Notes: generated by a model from the letters alone, not told the origin. A DNA stretch of 22,500 nucleotides from Mesotaenium endlicherianum (GCA_009602735.1 WELA01001939.1:1-22500); one strand, 5' to 3'. Shown: positions 1 through 9,572, counted from the stretch's first letter. Program-made: numbers and translations.

Positions 1-124
1 TGTGCGTGTGCGTGTGCGCGAGCGTGCAGCTTCAAGCCAGCAGCGGCAGAGAAGGAGAGGACAAGAAAGCGGGGAAGTGGAAGGGGGAGGGAGAAGGCGG
101 GGGAGAGGGCAAGGGAAAACCTAC

Positions 125-747
125 CAGCTGCTCCTGGCAATTCTACAGCAAGGCCAGCCCCACGCGAAACACTGTCTTCATCCCCTGACCCCCCCCCAAA
201 ACCTCCCCCCAACCATGACAACTATCAGCAACCAGCGGCCATAGCGCCAACGATTACACCATGACATAAACAAGGGCAGGCGTAGGCAATACACATACAG
301 GACTATTTCTTTGTCCCTCCCTTAATTTGCACACACTGTGCACATGAGCGCGGGAGACACACAGAGCAAGCGTGCGCGCCGCAGATGGGGCATAGGCCTG
401 AGGCAGAAGGAGCGGAGAAGCGGGAAGGGAGCTAGAGGGTGGGGTGGGCGGGCGAGAAAGGTGAGGAGGGTGACACGAGGTCAGATAGCTTGGAGGAAGG
501 TGAGGGAGACGAAGATATTTAGGAGTATAGGGAGGGCAAGGAGGGCAGGGAGGAGGGCGAGGAGCAGGGGGCAGGCAACAGCGCATCTTCAAGAAGACGT
601 CCCAAACGCGCGGCGCGGTGGGGAAGGGGAAGGAGTAGGAGAAGACGGTGATGGACCACTGGCTGGCGTGATGCCCTCGCGATCAAAGTGCGCGCCCAAC
701 CGCGGCAGCGCCTCGTGTACCACCTGGTCGAAGTGGAACAGGTACTG
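125..747 (-). pseudogene. TBC-domain (Rab GTPase-activating) protein, broken fragment of two exons
   Basis: Two minus-strand exons encode the second half of a TBC domain, which in working proteins stimulates GTP hydrolysis by Rab GTPases on membranes. The first (747-587) reads QYLFHFDQVV...LPRLGAHFDREGI and then, in another frame, ASQWSITVFSYSFPF...RVWDVFLK; both are hallmark TBC blocks. The second (184-125) follows a CAG acceptor and reads GMKTVFRVGLALL, then a TAG stop, then NCQEQL up to a GTAGGT donor; this is the usual next TBC block (family pattern FRVALALL). Lesions: a frame change near 669-672, where about four residues are also missing; TAG at 145-143 where the family has a residue such as Lys; and AT instead of GT just after the first exon (586-585). 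The earlier TBC motifs, including the YCQGM block, were not found. Sequencing error is the alternative to a true pseudogene. The domain call is firm; the pseudogene status is inference. Confidence 0.72.
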
Positions 748-1440
748 CTGCACGAGCGAGAGAGCGAGAGAGTAGTAGAGAAGGAGAGTTGCAGCGAGAT
801 ATAGTGCGAGGGAGTGTGAGAACCATACACAGAGGGAGAGAGAAAAACAGCAGGGAAAAGATGGCACAGAGAGGGGAAGAGAGAGGGAGAGGAGGGACAA
901 GGAATGAGGCGTGTAAAAACATGAGGGAAAGAAAAGCATGCTTGCAGAGCGAAAGAGGAAGAGAGCAGGCCAGAGAGTGGACAGACAAAGAGAGGGAGAG
1001 CAAGGAAGAGAGAGTGACGACAGTGCACAACAGGCCAACCGAGAAGCACGGAGACAGCGATGCAAAGAGCAAAATAGCGAGTGAGTATAGGTGATATAGA
1101 GGGAGAGGCAGCATAAGAGCGCGATAGGCGGAGAGAACAAAAAAAATATAAGAGGGGAAGAGCAAGAATGAAAATCACAAGAAGAGCTGCGAAGATAAAG
1201 CAAGAGTGGGAGAGGCATACAGAAAGAGTGAAAGATAGAGAGAGCTAGGGATTGAAGGAAGGCGTAGAGAGCGAGAGAGGGAGAGGGAGAGTAAGAGAGC
1301 AGCGTGAGATAGAGAACAAGACAGAAGAACAGAGGGAAAGGAGAGGGAGAGAGGGATACAAACAGAGCGAGGAACGTGGTGCAATTTTGACACTCCAGAG
1401 CTTGACAGTCAGGCGCAAAAGGCAGAGCTGGTGAATTGTG
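748..1440. repeat. Polypurine (GA-rich) tract, the CT-rich intron of the minus-strand gene
   Basis: About 690 bases are almost entirely A and G on the plus strand, built of irregular GAGAGG, GGGAGA and AGAGCGAG units without a fixed period. On the minus strand this is a long CT-rich stretch that ends at a CAG acceptor directly before the TBC exon, so it reads best as an intron with an extended polypyrimidine tract. Long open frames through it on either strand are by-products of the skewed composition. Confidence 0.6.
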
Positions 1441-1488
1441 TTGGGGGAACAAGCAAAAGTAGCAAAGAAGGTGCGGGTGGTGCCATAC

Positions 1489-2380
1489 CAGGCACGCCTG
1501 CAGAAGCCCAGCACCACGTGTTTGCGCAGGGACTCCGCTAACACCTTGCTCACCTTGCCCAGCACCTGCTCTCGTTTTCCCCCCTGCCACCATGTATCAG
1601 CAGTCTGCAATGCAGCAACTTCACGCCCCAATTGCACAATCAAACAAAGTGGGCACTCCAAAGATGTACTGCTACGGGGAGGTGTCGATGCTGGTGGCAA
1701 GCCTCTCCGGCAGGTGCTTGCAACGGGACAGCTTCAACGCGAATACGCCAGGTGGGCCTCGCCCAACTTCTTTGTGTGCGTCTCCGCCCCCCCCAGCTCC
1801 TCCTGCGCAAGCGTAAGCATACGCCGCCCGCCTCCCAGCAAAAAGAGTCCATGATGAAGGTTGCATGTGCAATTGAGCGCGCGCGCAAGCAAGAAGAGGG
1901 AAAGAAATGAGCAGAGACAGAGACTAGGAAGAGAGAGTGATGGCTCAAGCCGTGACAACGAGCAGAGATGCCCAAACGAGAAGGCCACAGAAGGGGAAAG
2001 GTGACAGAGAGGCCACAGAAGGGGAAAGGGAGCCCACAGAGAAGAGCCCTTTCTGCAGGTCCTTCCAGAGGAGGGAGGGGCCGGGACGGAGACATGAGGA
2101 ACAGGAGAGCAGAGCACCCCCCAGCAGCAGCACCGGCAGCCGCAGGGGCACCAGGCAGAGATTACGACACGCCTAAGACTCAACTCGCCACACAAGTCAG
2201 CATTTTAAAGGCAGACGTACCATGCACCCTACACACTCCCTGTCCCCTTCCAATAACTATTGCAATTTCAATAGCAGGTATTGAAAATGGGTGGGATGGA
2301 AGGAGAGAGGGACGCACCTTCTGAAATACGTGGAACACGTCCGCAATGGACAATCCATGACCTTTACTGAGCGATGTGGC
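1489..2380 (-). other. Exon-like segments upstream of the TBC fragment
   Basis: Three short minus-strand stretches look coding and are bordered by splice-like sites, but I cannot assign them. At about 2380-2318 the reading EATSLSKGHGLSIADVFHVF precedes a GTGCGT donor. At about 1802-1740, after a GCAG acceptor, the reading starts EELGGAETHTKKLGEAHLAY and then meets a stop, with coding-like sequence resuming in another frame. At 1565-1489 the reading starts VLGKVSKVLAESLRKHVVLG and runs to a GTATGG donor. They may be upstream exons of the same decayed gene, since the order and strand fit. None matches the expected first half of a TBC domain, so the link is inference. The spaces between them are CT-rich on this strand. 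Confidence 0.25.
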
Positions 2381-2886
2381 CTCCCGTTACTGCTCTACAG
2401 CCCTCCCCCTCGTCCTCCCTCCCCAGACACCCACAAGAGCACAATTTGAGAGGGTGGAGGAGAAGCAAAGACAACGGGTAGGGAGTCGTGGCAACTGCAT
2501 GCATGACACTCTTCCAGCAGAACTTCAGCGCAACAGAACCCGCAGCAAGGCAAGTCAGATAGCAGATCGGGGGGAAAGAGGGAGGGAGAGGAAGGATGCA
2601 GTACTTAAGCATTATTTAAATACATGGCAATGGCGAGAAAGAGACAAAGGAGCAAGAGCAAGGGCACAACTTACAAGGCAAAGATACAGCGCAGTGAGAG
2701 GGGCAAGGCCACACACACACAGCCACAAGGAAAAATGAGACAGAGGATACAGGGAAGGCACCATTGATGGAGCAAGAAACATGAGAGCACAGGGAGGGCA
2801 AGCCACGGGCCAGAACGCAATGACAGGCCAAGGGAGAGGACCAGCGCAAGCGCTACGAAGCGAGGGGGACAAAACAGGCGAGGGGG
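2381..2886. other. Unassigned purine-rich spacer
   Basis: GA/CA-rich plus-strand sequence with no convincing reading frame or paired splice sites. It lies between the last exon-like segment of the decayed TBC region and the 3' side of the transposase gene. If the transposon inserted into the TBC gene, one border should fall here, but I could not recognise a terminal inverted repeat. Confidence 0.4.
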
Positions 2887-2953
2887 GGGCTAGGGTCAAG
2901 CTGACAGTGGGTACATTCTACAGAAATTTACACCTGTCGTGAGGAGGTCGAAG
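2887..2953. repeat. 67-bp direct repeat, copy A (downstream of transposase exon 4)
   Basis: Begins GGGCTAGGGTCAAGC and contains ACAGTGGGTACATTCTACA. It matches the segment starting at 4199 with 3 differences in the first 36 bases and looser similarity after that, in the same orientation. It sits about 70 bases past the transposase stop and contains a TTACA (minus-strand TGTAA). Confidence 0.75.
2928..2932 (-). terminator. Possible TGTAA polyadenylation signal of the transposase gene
   Basis: On the minus strand TGTAA lies about 90 bases past the transposase stop codon. TGTAA is the usual polyadenylation signal of volvocine green algae. Because the host lineage is not known, this is only a candidate. 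The same pentamer recurs in the second copy of the direct repeat, at 4239-4243. Confidence 0.25.
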
Positions 2954-3019
2954 AAGCCTGCACCTTAAGGCACCCTGAAGAGGTTGCCCATGCCAGACTA
3001 TACAGGGCCCAACATGCAT

Positions 3020-6000
3020 CTACAGCATACTCAGATCTTTTATGCTTCCACGTGAAGGGGCTCCCGGCTGAAAGTGGTTCACCAAGTACTGGTTATTTGT
3101 ATCATCATCGTGAGTATGTTCCAGATTCCAGTCAACTTGACATTCACCCTCCTGGCAGTGCCTGTTATCTACACGGGTCTCGTGCTTGCACATTCTATGC
3201 ACCCCGCACATATGCGACGCCCGGTCCCACTCTGTCTCAAGATCTCGACTTCCTAGCTTTGACCTGTCCAATATGTAAATAGGGATGGGATACTCCCTCC
3301 AACAATAATGCTCCAATTGAATTACGGAGATGACAACACTCATAGGGACTATCACCTCTGGTCCACCAAAGCTCACCACAGGATGGAGGGTGTCAGGGTC
3401 AAACTTTGGGCTATTCCTCCTGCCGAGCACTCGCTTGAAGGATCTGACCTTTGCCCACATATAAGTAGAGCCGCCTGTGAGTTCGTGGGCAAACAAACCT
3501 GTGAGCGTGCCTATCCACACATCACCACACTTCCGTGCTTCTGAAATACCGTGTACACTACAGGCTACAGATACATGGTCTCCGACATTGAAAGTGCCAT
3601 GGACATCACCCTTCTGTACTTGAGTACACTCGAATGCACAAGGGTGAAAAGCATCCGGTGAGAATGTCTCCCCGCGGCAACCTGTTGTGAAAAAGATGGA
3701 CTCGTACAAGGTTCGTAACCCTCCCTCGGTCACTCCAAGATCGTGCAAATGCTCTTTACTCGCCACCTTCTTACCACCTGTCCACCTGACGAAGAAAAAA
3801 AGGAACAGCCAGGGTGGACATGGTCGGTACTCACGTGTGAGAATTCATGCAGGATATACATAGTATTTTGTACAAGCAGCGATAGCTTATGAGGTAATAA
3901 GTGGACAATAAGAGTTTGTATATTTACTTTATGGCCAGGCAGCTAAATAAGAGGGTGGACGTCAGGTCTACAACAACGGGTTTCAAAGCTAAAACAATAA
4001 AGAAATTGCAAAGAATTGCAGCAGTACACGAAGGGCAGGATTAGGCAGAGAGGGGGCTACAGGATAGGGGAGTAGGCACTGGAGAGGGCGAGCATAAGAA
4101 CATGACAAAATAAGACAAGCATGCAATATGAAAAGCGATTTGAGGCCATGTAGGAGAGGAGGGGTGCAACGAGTGGGGGACATATAAAGAGCGAGAAAGG
4201 GCTAGAGTCAAGCCAACAGTGGGTACATTCTACAAGAGTTTACACGAGCAATAAGGAAGTCAAGGCAAAGAACGGCAATATACAAAGTAATGAAAATGCA
4301 GCAAGCACCATAGATTTGTCCTTATCTTCGTGCAAGAACTAGGGCATTGCAGAAGTATACAGCAGCCGCATGCGGTAGTTCATACACCAACGTGAAATCG
4401 AATGCTTCAATAAGACTAAAAGAAGGAAAGGAGAGAAAGCTTACTTCCTAGGTATGCCACCATACGTTGTGTGCTTCGTCCTGTCCCAATTACAGCTGTA
4501 CAGCTCCTTTGCTTTTCCCTCATCCTTCACCACCCACACAGTGGGATCCACATGGGCTCCTTCCACAGCTGCAATTTTTTTTATGCTCTCACAGCTCCTA
4601 ATCATGTCTACTACTGATTCATCATCCATGCCTAATGAGCGCGCTATCGCATAGCCGGTCCCAGTTAGAACATCTAGTGTGTTAGCTCGACCTAGAGATC
4701 TCCTCAGGAGCCACAGCGTCACAGGCTTGCAGTGCTTATTGTTTAGCGATCGCACATCTTGCTTCACATATTTGTGCCGTCCCTCGAACTCCTGTGCCCA
4801 AAGATGCTTGAGAGGACCAAATATTCGCATAAACGCTCCCAAATGCAGCAGAGCGTGCATGTTGTGGTTAGCAGCATTGAGCTTCCCTCTACGCACCAAT
4901 GCATCTGGTGCTGGCGGCCAAGCTCGCACAAAGGACCGATGAAACTTGACGACAAGCTGCTCTAGCTCTACGATATCATGGTCACTGGTCTCCGATGCAA
5001 GTACAAGTGTCACTATTTTATTGAGCAAAGTCCACAGCTGCAATGCCTCAGCCCTATCAGTGAAAGCCTGCGTATCATACGTGTAATTGACCCTCTGGTG
5101 TCCAACTCTTTTAGATGGATCGCACCACGGGCGTAACAACATCGGCATGACAGATAGCAGACTCAAAAACTGCATCCCTGTGTAACTGTTGTAGTGCTTC
5201 ATTGGAGCCTTAATCTTATCTCTACCAGCAGGAACCTCCATGTTCACAGCTGCATAATTAAATGCTTCTACCTCATGAGGATTCCAACTGCACTTCTCAA
5301 ATGTGTACTCACACAACTTCTTGATCACGCCTAAGCATATAAGGTGAAAGACGTCAGGACCCATTTGAAGAAATCTGTCAAAGTTCGGCAGAGCTTCAAG
5401 CGGACTGGGTATGCCATTGTGACCCCGTCCCTCCCACCCTGCTGCTAACCCTTCCCTGGCCTGGTCACTAAGTCCCACTACTGCCTGATTAAAAGCCCTT
5501 GCACGCTCTTCGGTCCTCATCTCCCACCCTTGTGGTAACTCTGACACAAGCAGGCCCTGCTTCCTTATGCAGCAGCACGGGCATGGGTAATTACTGTTAT
5601 GACCGGTCAAATGCAAGCTCTTCATTCGCTGTGGTGTATCTTGACAAAACAAGGGCTTCACCCTCACTAAGCACTCACCCTTCAGGGGCGAGAAATACAT
5701 ATATATTCCTTTTTGTAGCCTGTCCAAGTCCTCTACAACCAAATGGTGCATGACCTCGTCTTGTAAGGCTCGTTTCTCCCCAAAGCATATGACTCGTATG
5801 CTCTTTGTGTGACGTATCACATCACTATGTATGTTCTGTATACGATAGTAATACCCACACACACTCTTATTACTTTTTTTGTAGACTCCAAAGTCATCGG
5901 CAAAGATTGTGATAGCCAAGTTCACTACAGGCAGGTTTCTAGGATTATGCCCTTCCGGAACTTGCTCACGAGGAGCATCAAAGGCCCCCGCTGATAAAAG

Positions 6001-8045
6001 CACGGGCATTTGACCTCCACTATTTAGTTCCCTATTGCACCAAAAAGTGAGAACTCCTTCGACGTTGTACCCTTTGCCAAGGTGTGGAAGCCTGGTAATT
6101 TTCTCAGTCAAGACATTGCAGAGGTCCACAACAGACTCTGCAGCAACACTCCTGCAGTCTTGTGTGAGAATAAGCTCACCGTGCTGTCTCAGACCTTGAC
6201 CAGCTTTTGGGTACTGTAGCAGTTGCACCTGAAGACACGGTTCAGGCATCTTTCCACGGCTGTCGTGCCATAAGATGCCTCGCAAGATGACAACCTGGTT
6301 TGCAACACCCGTGCCTGCGCAATGAGAGCCCACATATCACACGGCATAACACATACAAACAGCAGCGCAGACAAGAGAGACAGGAGATAAACAAAAAGAT
6401 AGGACATTACAGAGACATGCAACGTAAAAGAGACTCAACGGCCTGCACAGAGCAAAGAAGGGATACATGAAAACAAGTAAAACAGAGGCAGGAATGAAAG
6501 GGAGAATATGAAACAAGGTTAAAGGGCAGGTGAAGATAAGGAAGGCATTTAGCACGTGAGCATGGGGTCGACATAATCACAACATCCATATAAATAAGGA
6601 GCGAGAGACAAGAGATGATCATAAGCCGGTAGAATAAACCAGTCAACAAACGAGACTGAAGAAGAAGGGGCACAAACATTGAATGAATAAAATATCCTTA
6701 CAACGCAGGAAGTGAGATGGCAGAGTTGCATCAGTAGCTCACAGGGAATGAGGAGGAAGTCCCCAAGCTTGACCGAGGTGCGCTCCCCCTTGACCAGTAT
6801 GTCACACTTGTAATCCATGAAGAACGAGTCTTGAGTAACAAATGGAGCATTATAGATCCCAGTCACCTTCCCATCTACTTTTACCTCTGCCTTCCAGTGC
6901 AGGTCCTGACAATATGACTCATTTTCCAGATCCACCATTAAGCTATGTGGAATACCCCGTGAGTACAGCTGAACCTTACTGATAGGGAGGTGAGTCTCAT
7001 CGACACCTACAAGTTCGACAATATTCCGTAACCTAGAGGGCACGTCAGGATTACAATTCTCCCAGTCTTTGTACTTATACAAGCCACTACGAAATTGAGT
7101 AATATGCCTCATCCACTTAGCTGTCTTAGTGCCATCGTCGTGTAGCTCGTCTAGGGCATACTCTAACAAGGTGGTCAGGTTTTCAAATATGCCGAATGAT
7201 GAGGAATCAGCATTTACAAGATAAGACTTTTCATCTACAGTCCGTTGTCTTGCAGAAGGTGCACTGTCCCCATCTCTTGCATCCTCTTCACCACCCTCAC
7301 CATGGGGCAGACCATGTGTATCAGGCTCAACAGCGACATGTGCACCAGGAACTGGACTCAGTTCTACAGCATTTCGTTGCACCTGAGTCTCATCCCTAAG
7401 CTCACCCAGAGGAGAACTTGTTGCTGGTAACGGTGGGCCGCCCACAGGTGGAACGCTAGGAGTCGTGGCGGCATCCCATTCACCACCATCAAGGATGCCT
7501 ACAAAATAATGATCATAACAAGATAAGTGTGAGATCTGTACACGATAATGCTGACAAACTATTGTGACAGCTTGCAACTGCAGAGTAAGTTGACCCAAAT
7601 AAAAATCCGGCAGGTTATGCAGTTTGTATTCTGTGTAGTCCCAGCACAATTCATATAACTGCATGCACAACCCTGTAAGTGAAGAGGCACCATGCATACC
7701 ATGTATTAAGATTTTGTACAGTCACTACTTTCCCAATGAATAAAAATGCATGCAAAACTCTGTAAGGGAAGAGCCAGCGTGCCTACCAGCGGCAATAATG
7801 TCGAGGTCCATTGCGTCAGGTCCACATTCACCAGATGTCTCCGGAATTGGCATGTTTTCAACTGTAGCCAGTAGTTCCCTTCTTACGTCTCCTGCTCGCA
7901 TAGCAGCTATAGTCCTCATATGAGGCTCAGATTCTGAGGAGGTAGCAGAGGGCCTTGCCCAGACAGGGTTGCACTTATGGTTGTACAAGCCTCTGTGAAC
8001 GTACAGCTTTTCACAGTGAACACATTGAAATTTCTGGGGAGCCAT
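3020..8045 (-). CDS. Tnp2-family (CACTA/EnSpm-class) transposase, four exons, open throughout
   Basis: Exons 8045-7787, 7672-6702, 6294-4445 and 3785-3020 join with phases 1, 0 and 2 to give 1281 residues without a stop; introns are GT-AG (donors GTAGGC, GTAAGG, GTAAGC). The start is the ATG of MAPQKF. Residues 8-25 form a C2HC finger (C8, C11, H23, C25). Residues 411-1026 carry the Tnp2 core: ADDFG (Asp543/544), a GHNSNYPCPCC cysteine patch near 642-652, DVFH followed by LGVIKKL (Asp724) and HALLHL...FGPL...EFEGRHK (Glu914). These are my candidate D-D-E residues by family analogy. Residues 1092-1183 resemble a BAH fold (FNVGDHVSV ... VISVIQLEHYC), and 1220-1252 hold a Cys/His cluster. The enzyme would cut and rejoin element ends in the nucleus. 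Exon 3 alone appears to end in TAA, but that TAA lies in the donor. Further introns inside exon 2 cannot be excluded. The family call is strong, the gene model good, activity unknown. Confidence 0.82.
3786..4444 (-). other. Intron 3 of the transposase gene
   Basis: Starts with GTAAGC immediately after the codon for Arg of the GGIPR end of exon 3 plus two bases, and ends with TTTCTTCGTCAG. Splicing completes a Lys codon and continues WTGGKKVASKEH. The intron is CT-rich on the sense strand and contains the second copy of the 67-bp repeat with a TGTAA, so it could also serve as an alternative 3' untranslated region. Confidence 0.7.
4199..4265. repeat. 67-bp direct repeat, copy B (inside transposase intron 3)
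   Basis: GGGCTAGAGTCAAGC followed by ACAGTGGGTACATTCTACA, offset 1312 bases from copy A and in the same orientation. The two copies bracket exon 4 and most of intron 3. Confidence 0.75.
6295..6701 (-). other. Intron 2 of the transposase gene
   Basis: Donor GTAAGG follows the codons for HLTSCV; the phase-0 acceptor AAACCAG precedes GTTGTCATC, giving SCV|VVILRG. A nearer acceptor, TTGCGCAG, lies 19 bases upstream on the minus strand but is out of phase with this donor. The intron is CT-rich on the sense strand, like the introns of the neighbouring TBC fragment. Confidence 0.65.
7645..7787 (-). repeat. 87-bp-period tandem duplication spanning intron 1
   Basis: The minus-strand block from 7787 (GGTAGGCACG...CTTACAGAG) recurs from 7700 (GGTATGCATGG...CTTACAGGG). 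About 44 of the first 56 bases match. Both copies have the same reading frame and similar translations: GRHAGSSLTEFCMHFYSL versus GMHGASSLTGLCMQLYEL. The donor of intron 1 lies in the first copy and the acceptor in the second. Confidence 0.7.
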
Positions 8046-8714
8046 GGTAATTCTAAATGATTGAATGGGATCTTAGTCGCTGTTTGTGTGAGCGAATCGA
8101 ATCTGTGTTGCTTACAAAGAGTGAGTAGCAGAGCTAGGAAGCCTGCGAATGAAATATACAGCTGTGAATGAAGGATTAGAGGAATTTGGACAGCTTTATT
8201 ATTGCAGGGTACTTCATGGTGAACCGCATAAGTGATAGATAGGTACAGCACGGACCTGCTCACGATCGTGACGACGCATCGTTCGCAACCTACGATTGAC
8301 GTGCGAAGGTCTTATACAAGTCGTAGAGCCCTTTCAAGATCATCGAGGGCCAGTTGTGAAGATGAAGACGTGTTAAGGCTGTTGTTCCTGCGTCTGAAGT
8401 GGAGGGCAGAGTAAGAACCCAGTTCCAGCGCTCGACTCGACTGATTCTCACTATTAACGAGGCCACGGTGGGCTTTCCGGCGTTTGACAGAACGGAAATG
8501 GGACAATGTGCCCCGCGCGGCGTTTGGCGAGCAGGAAATTACGCGCGTCATCGAAAAACGCCCCTTGCCCATTCTCAGGGTGTGCTAAACAAAGCAGCTA
8601 CAATGGGTGGTTAGACATTGCTGCCCACCAACACTCCATTCAAATGATTAATCAACAACATAGAGGTCTGGTTTTGCACACAAAGGCAAGTAGTAAAATG
8701 CAGGCGTCTATTGT
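8046..8714. other. 5' flank of the transposase gene, no gene recognised
   Basis: Mixed-composition DNA. Contains the palindrome CACGATCGTG near 8261 and several ACGA/TCGT-rich words (8255-8300), which could be subterminal or promoter sequence of the element. No TATA box at a convincing distance and no TAGTG terminus were seen. Open frames here are short and do not resemble proteins I know. Confidence 0.3.
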
Positions 8715-9060
8715 TTGGTTCATGGGCGAAAAAGTGTCTACCTTGGAAATGGCATGAGCAGAGAGGGCTTCTATAGGGTCACGCTTCTTCCTTGTGTTCA
8801 TTTCATTAATGAGCCCAACACGCAAGCTCATCTTATGTTATACTGGGATCACTGGGAGCGGACTTATTTTATTTTTGCATCAGACATCTACGTGAAGGTC
8901 CTTGTTCCTGGGAACCTTCTACCATAAAGATGGCTATCCTGAGCATCGACTTGTAGCCTCCAGGGTCTTGAAACCACTCAAAAAACCATGGTATCAGAAA
9001 CGTCAGTCTAAAAATCAAGTCAAAATAACCAGGTCAACAGAAGCTTCTTGTGTAGTATAG
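8715..9060 (+). pseudogene. Unidentified coding relic in two frames
   Basis: Two overlapping plus-strand frames both look protein-like. One, from an ATG at 8715 to a stop at 8927, includes FYRVTLLPCVHFINEPNTQA and YWDHWERTYFIFASDIYVK. The other, 8896-9060, reads FYHKDGYPEHRLVASRVLKP and continues with a Lys/Arg-rich run ending in TAG. The end of the first and the beginning of the second overlap by about 30 bases, as expected if one gene had suffered a frameshift near 8895. I do not recognise the family; a decayed transposable-element gene is one possibility. There is no splice-site support, so chance is not excluded. Confidence 0.25.
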
Positions 9061-9546
9061 AAATAGAAAACCGAAGGCAAAGGACAGGTCCTGATGCTGC
9101 TACACGACCAACTGAGGTACACGAGAAAGTTAGCAGACAAATGCCGGGTACAGTCCACGACTTTTTATGTATCAAATAAACCAGCTTTTTGATCAAGACA
9201 AACGAACTTTTGAGTTTACTAGCATAAAGTAAGACAGCAGCCATAAGGGCTTAATTGCATGCAAGAGTAAGAAAGAAATGAAGCGACTAGTAAGTTCAAA
9301 CGCCCTCTTAGTGACATTACCTCTGAACCGCTCCTTCTCAATCAGAGGGCGAACGAATCTTCAGAAGGATCATAAGATGGCACTTGAAGAAGCGTATATA
9401 TCTTCGCCATGCGCCACTATACCCTTTCCTGGCAGAATAATAGAGCACATACAAATTCCAAACGTTATTTCCCACTACCATTTCTTGCAAGGACTGTTGT
9501 GAGAACTATAGCTCGCATGGACACGATCAGATGGTGGTATACCATG
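9061..9546. other. No gene recognised
   Basis: Lower-GC sequence with only short, unremarkable reading frames on both strands and no paired splice sites. Confidence 0.4.
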
Positions 9547-9572
9547 CATATGGAGCAGCCATATGGAGCAGC
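9547..9572. repeat. 13-bp tandem repeat, two copies
   Basis: The unit CATATGGAGCAGC occurs twice back to back without a mismatch. Confidence 0.85.

Noticed and set aside
2..775. Plus-strand Arg/Gly/Glu-rich frames
   Set aside because: Antisense shadows of the CT-rich introns and TBC exons.
519..1593. Long minus-strand open frames rich in Leu, Ser, Cys and Pro
   Set aside because: They run through the CT-rich intron; their composition mirrors the polypyrimidine tract, and the recognisable TBC exon requires an acceptor at 748.
1489..1806. Resemblance of coiled-coil-like segments to sorting nexin or exocyst proteins
   Set aside because: Only weak helix-like similarity; no diagnostic motif.
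7725..8045. Stand-alone 106-residue zinc-finger gene
   Set aside because: A donor at 7786 joins this in phase to the next exon of the transposase; kept only as a possible retained-intron form.
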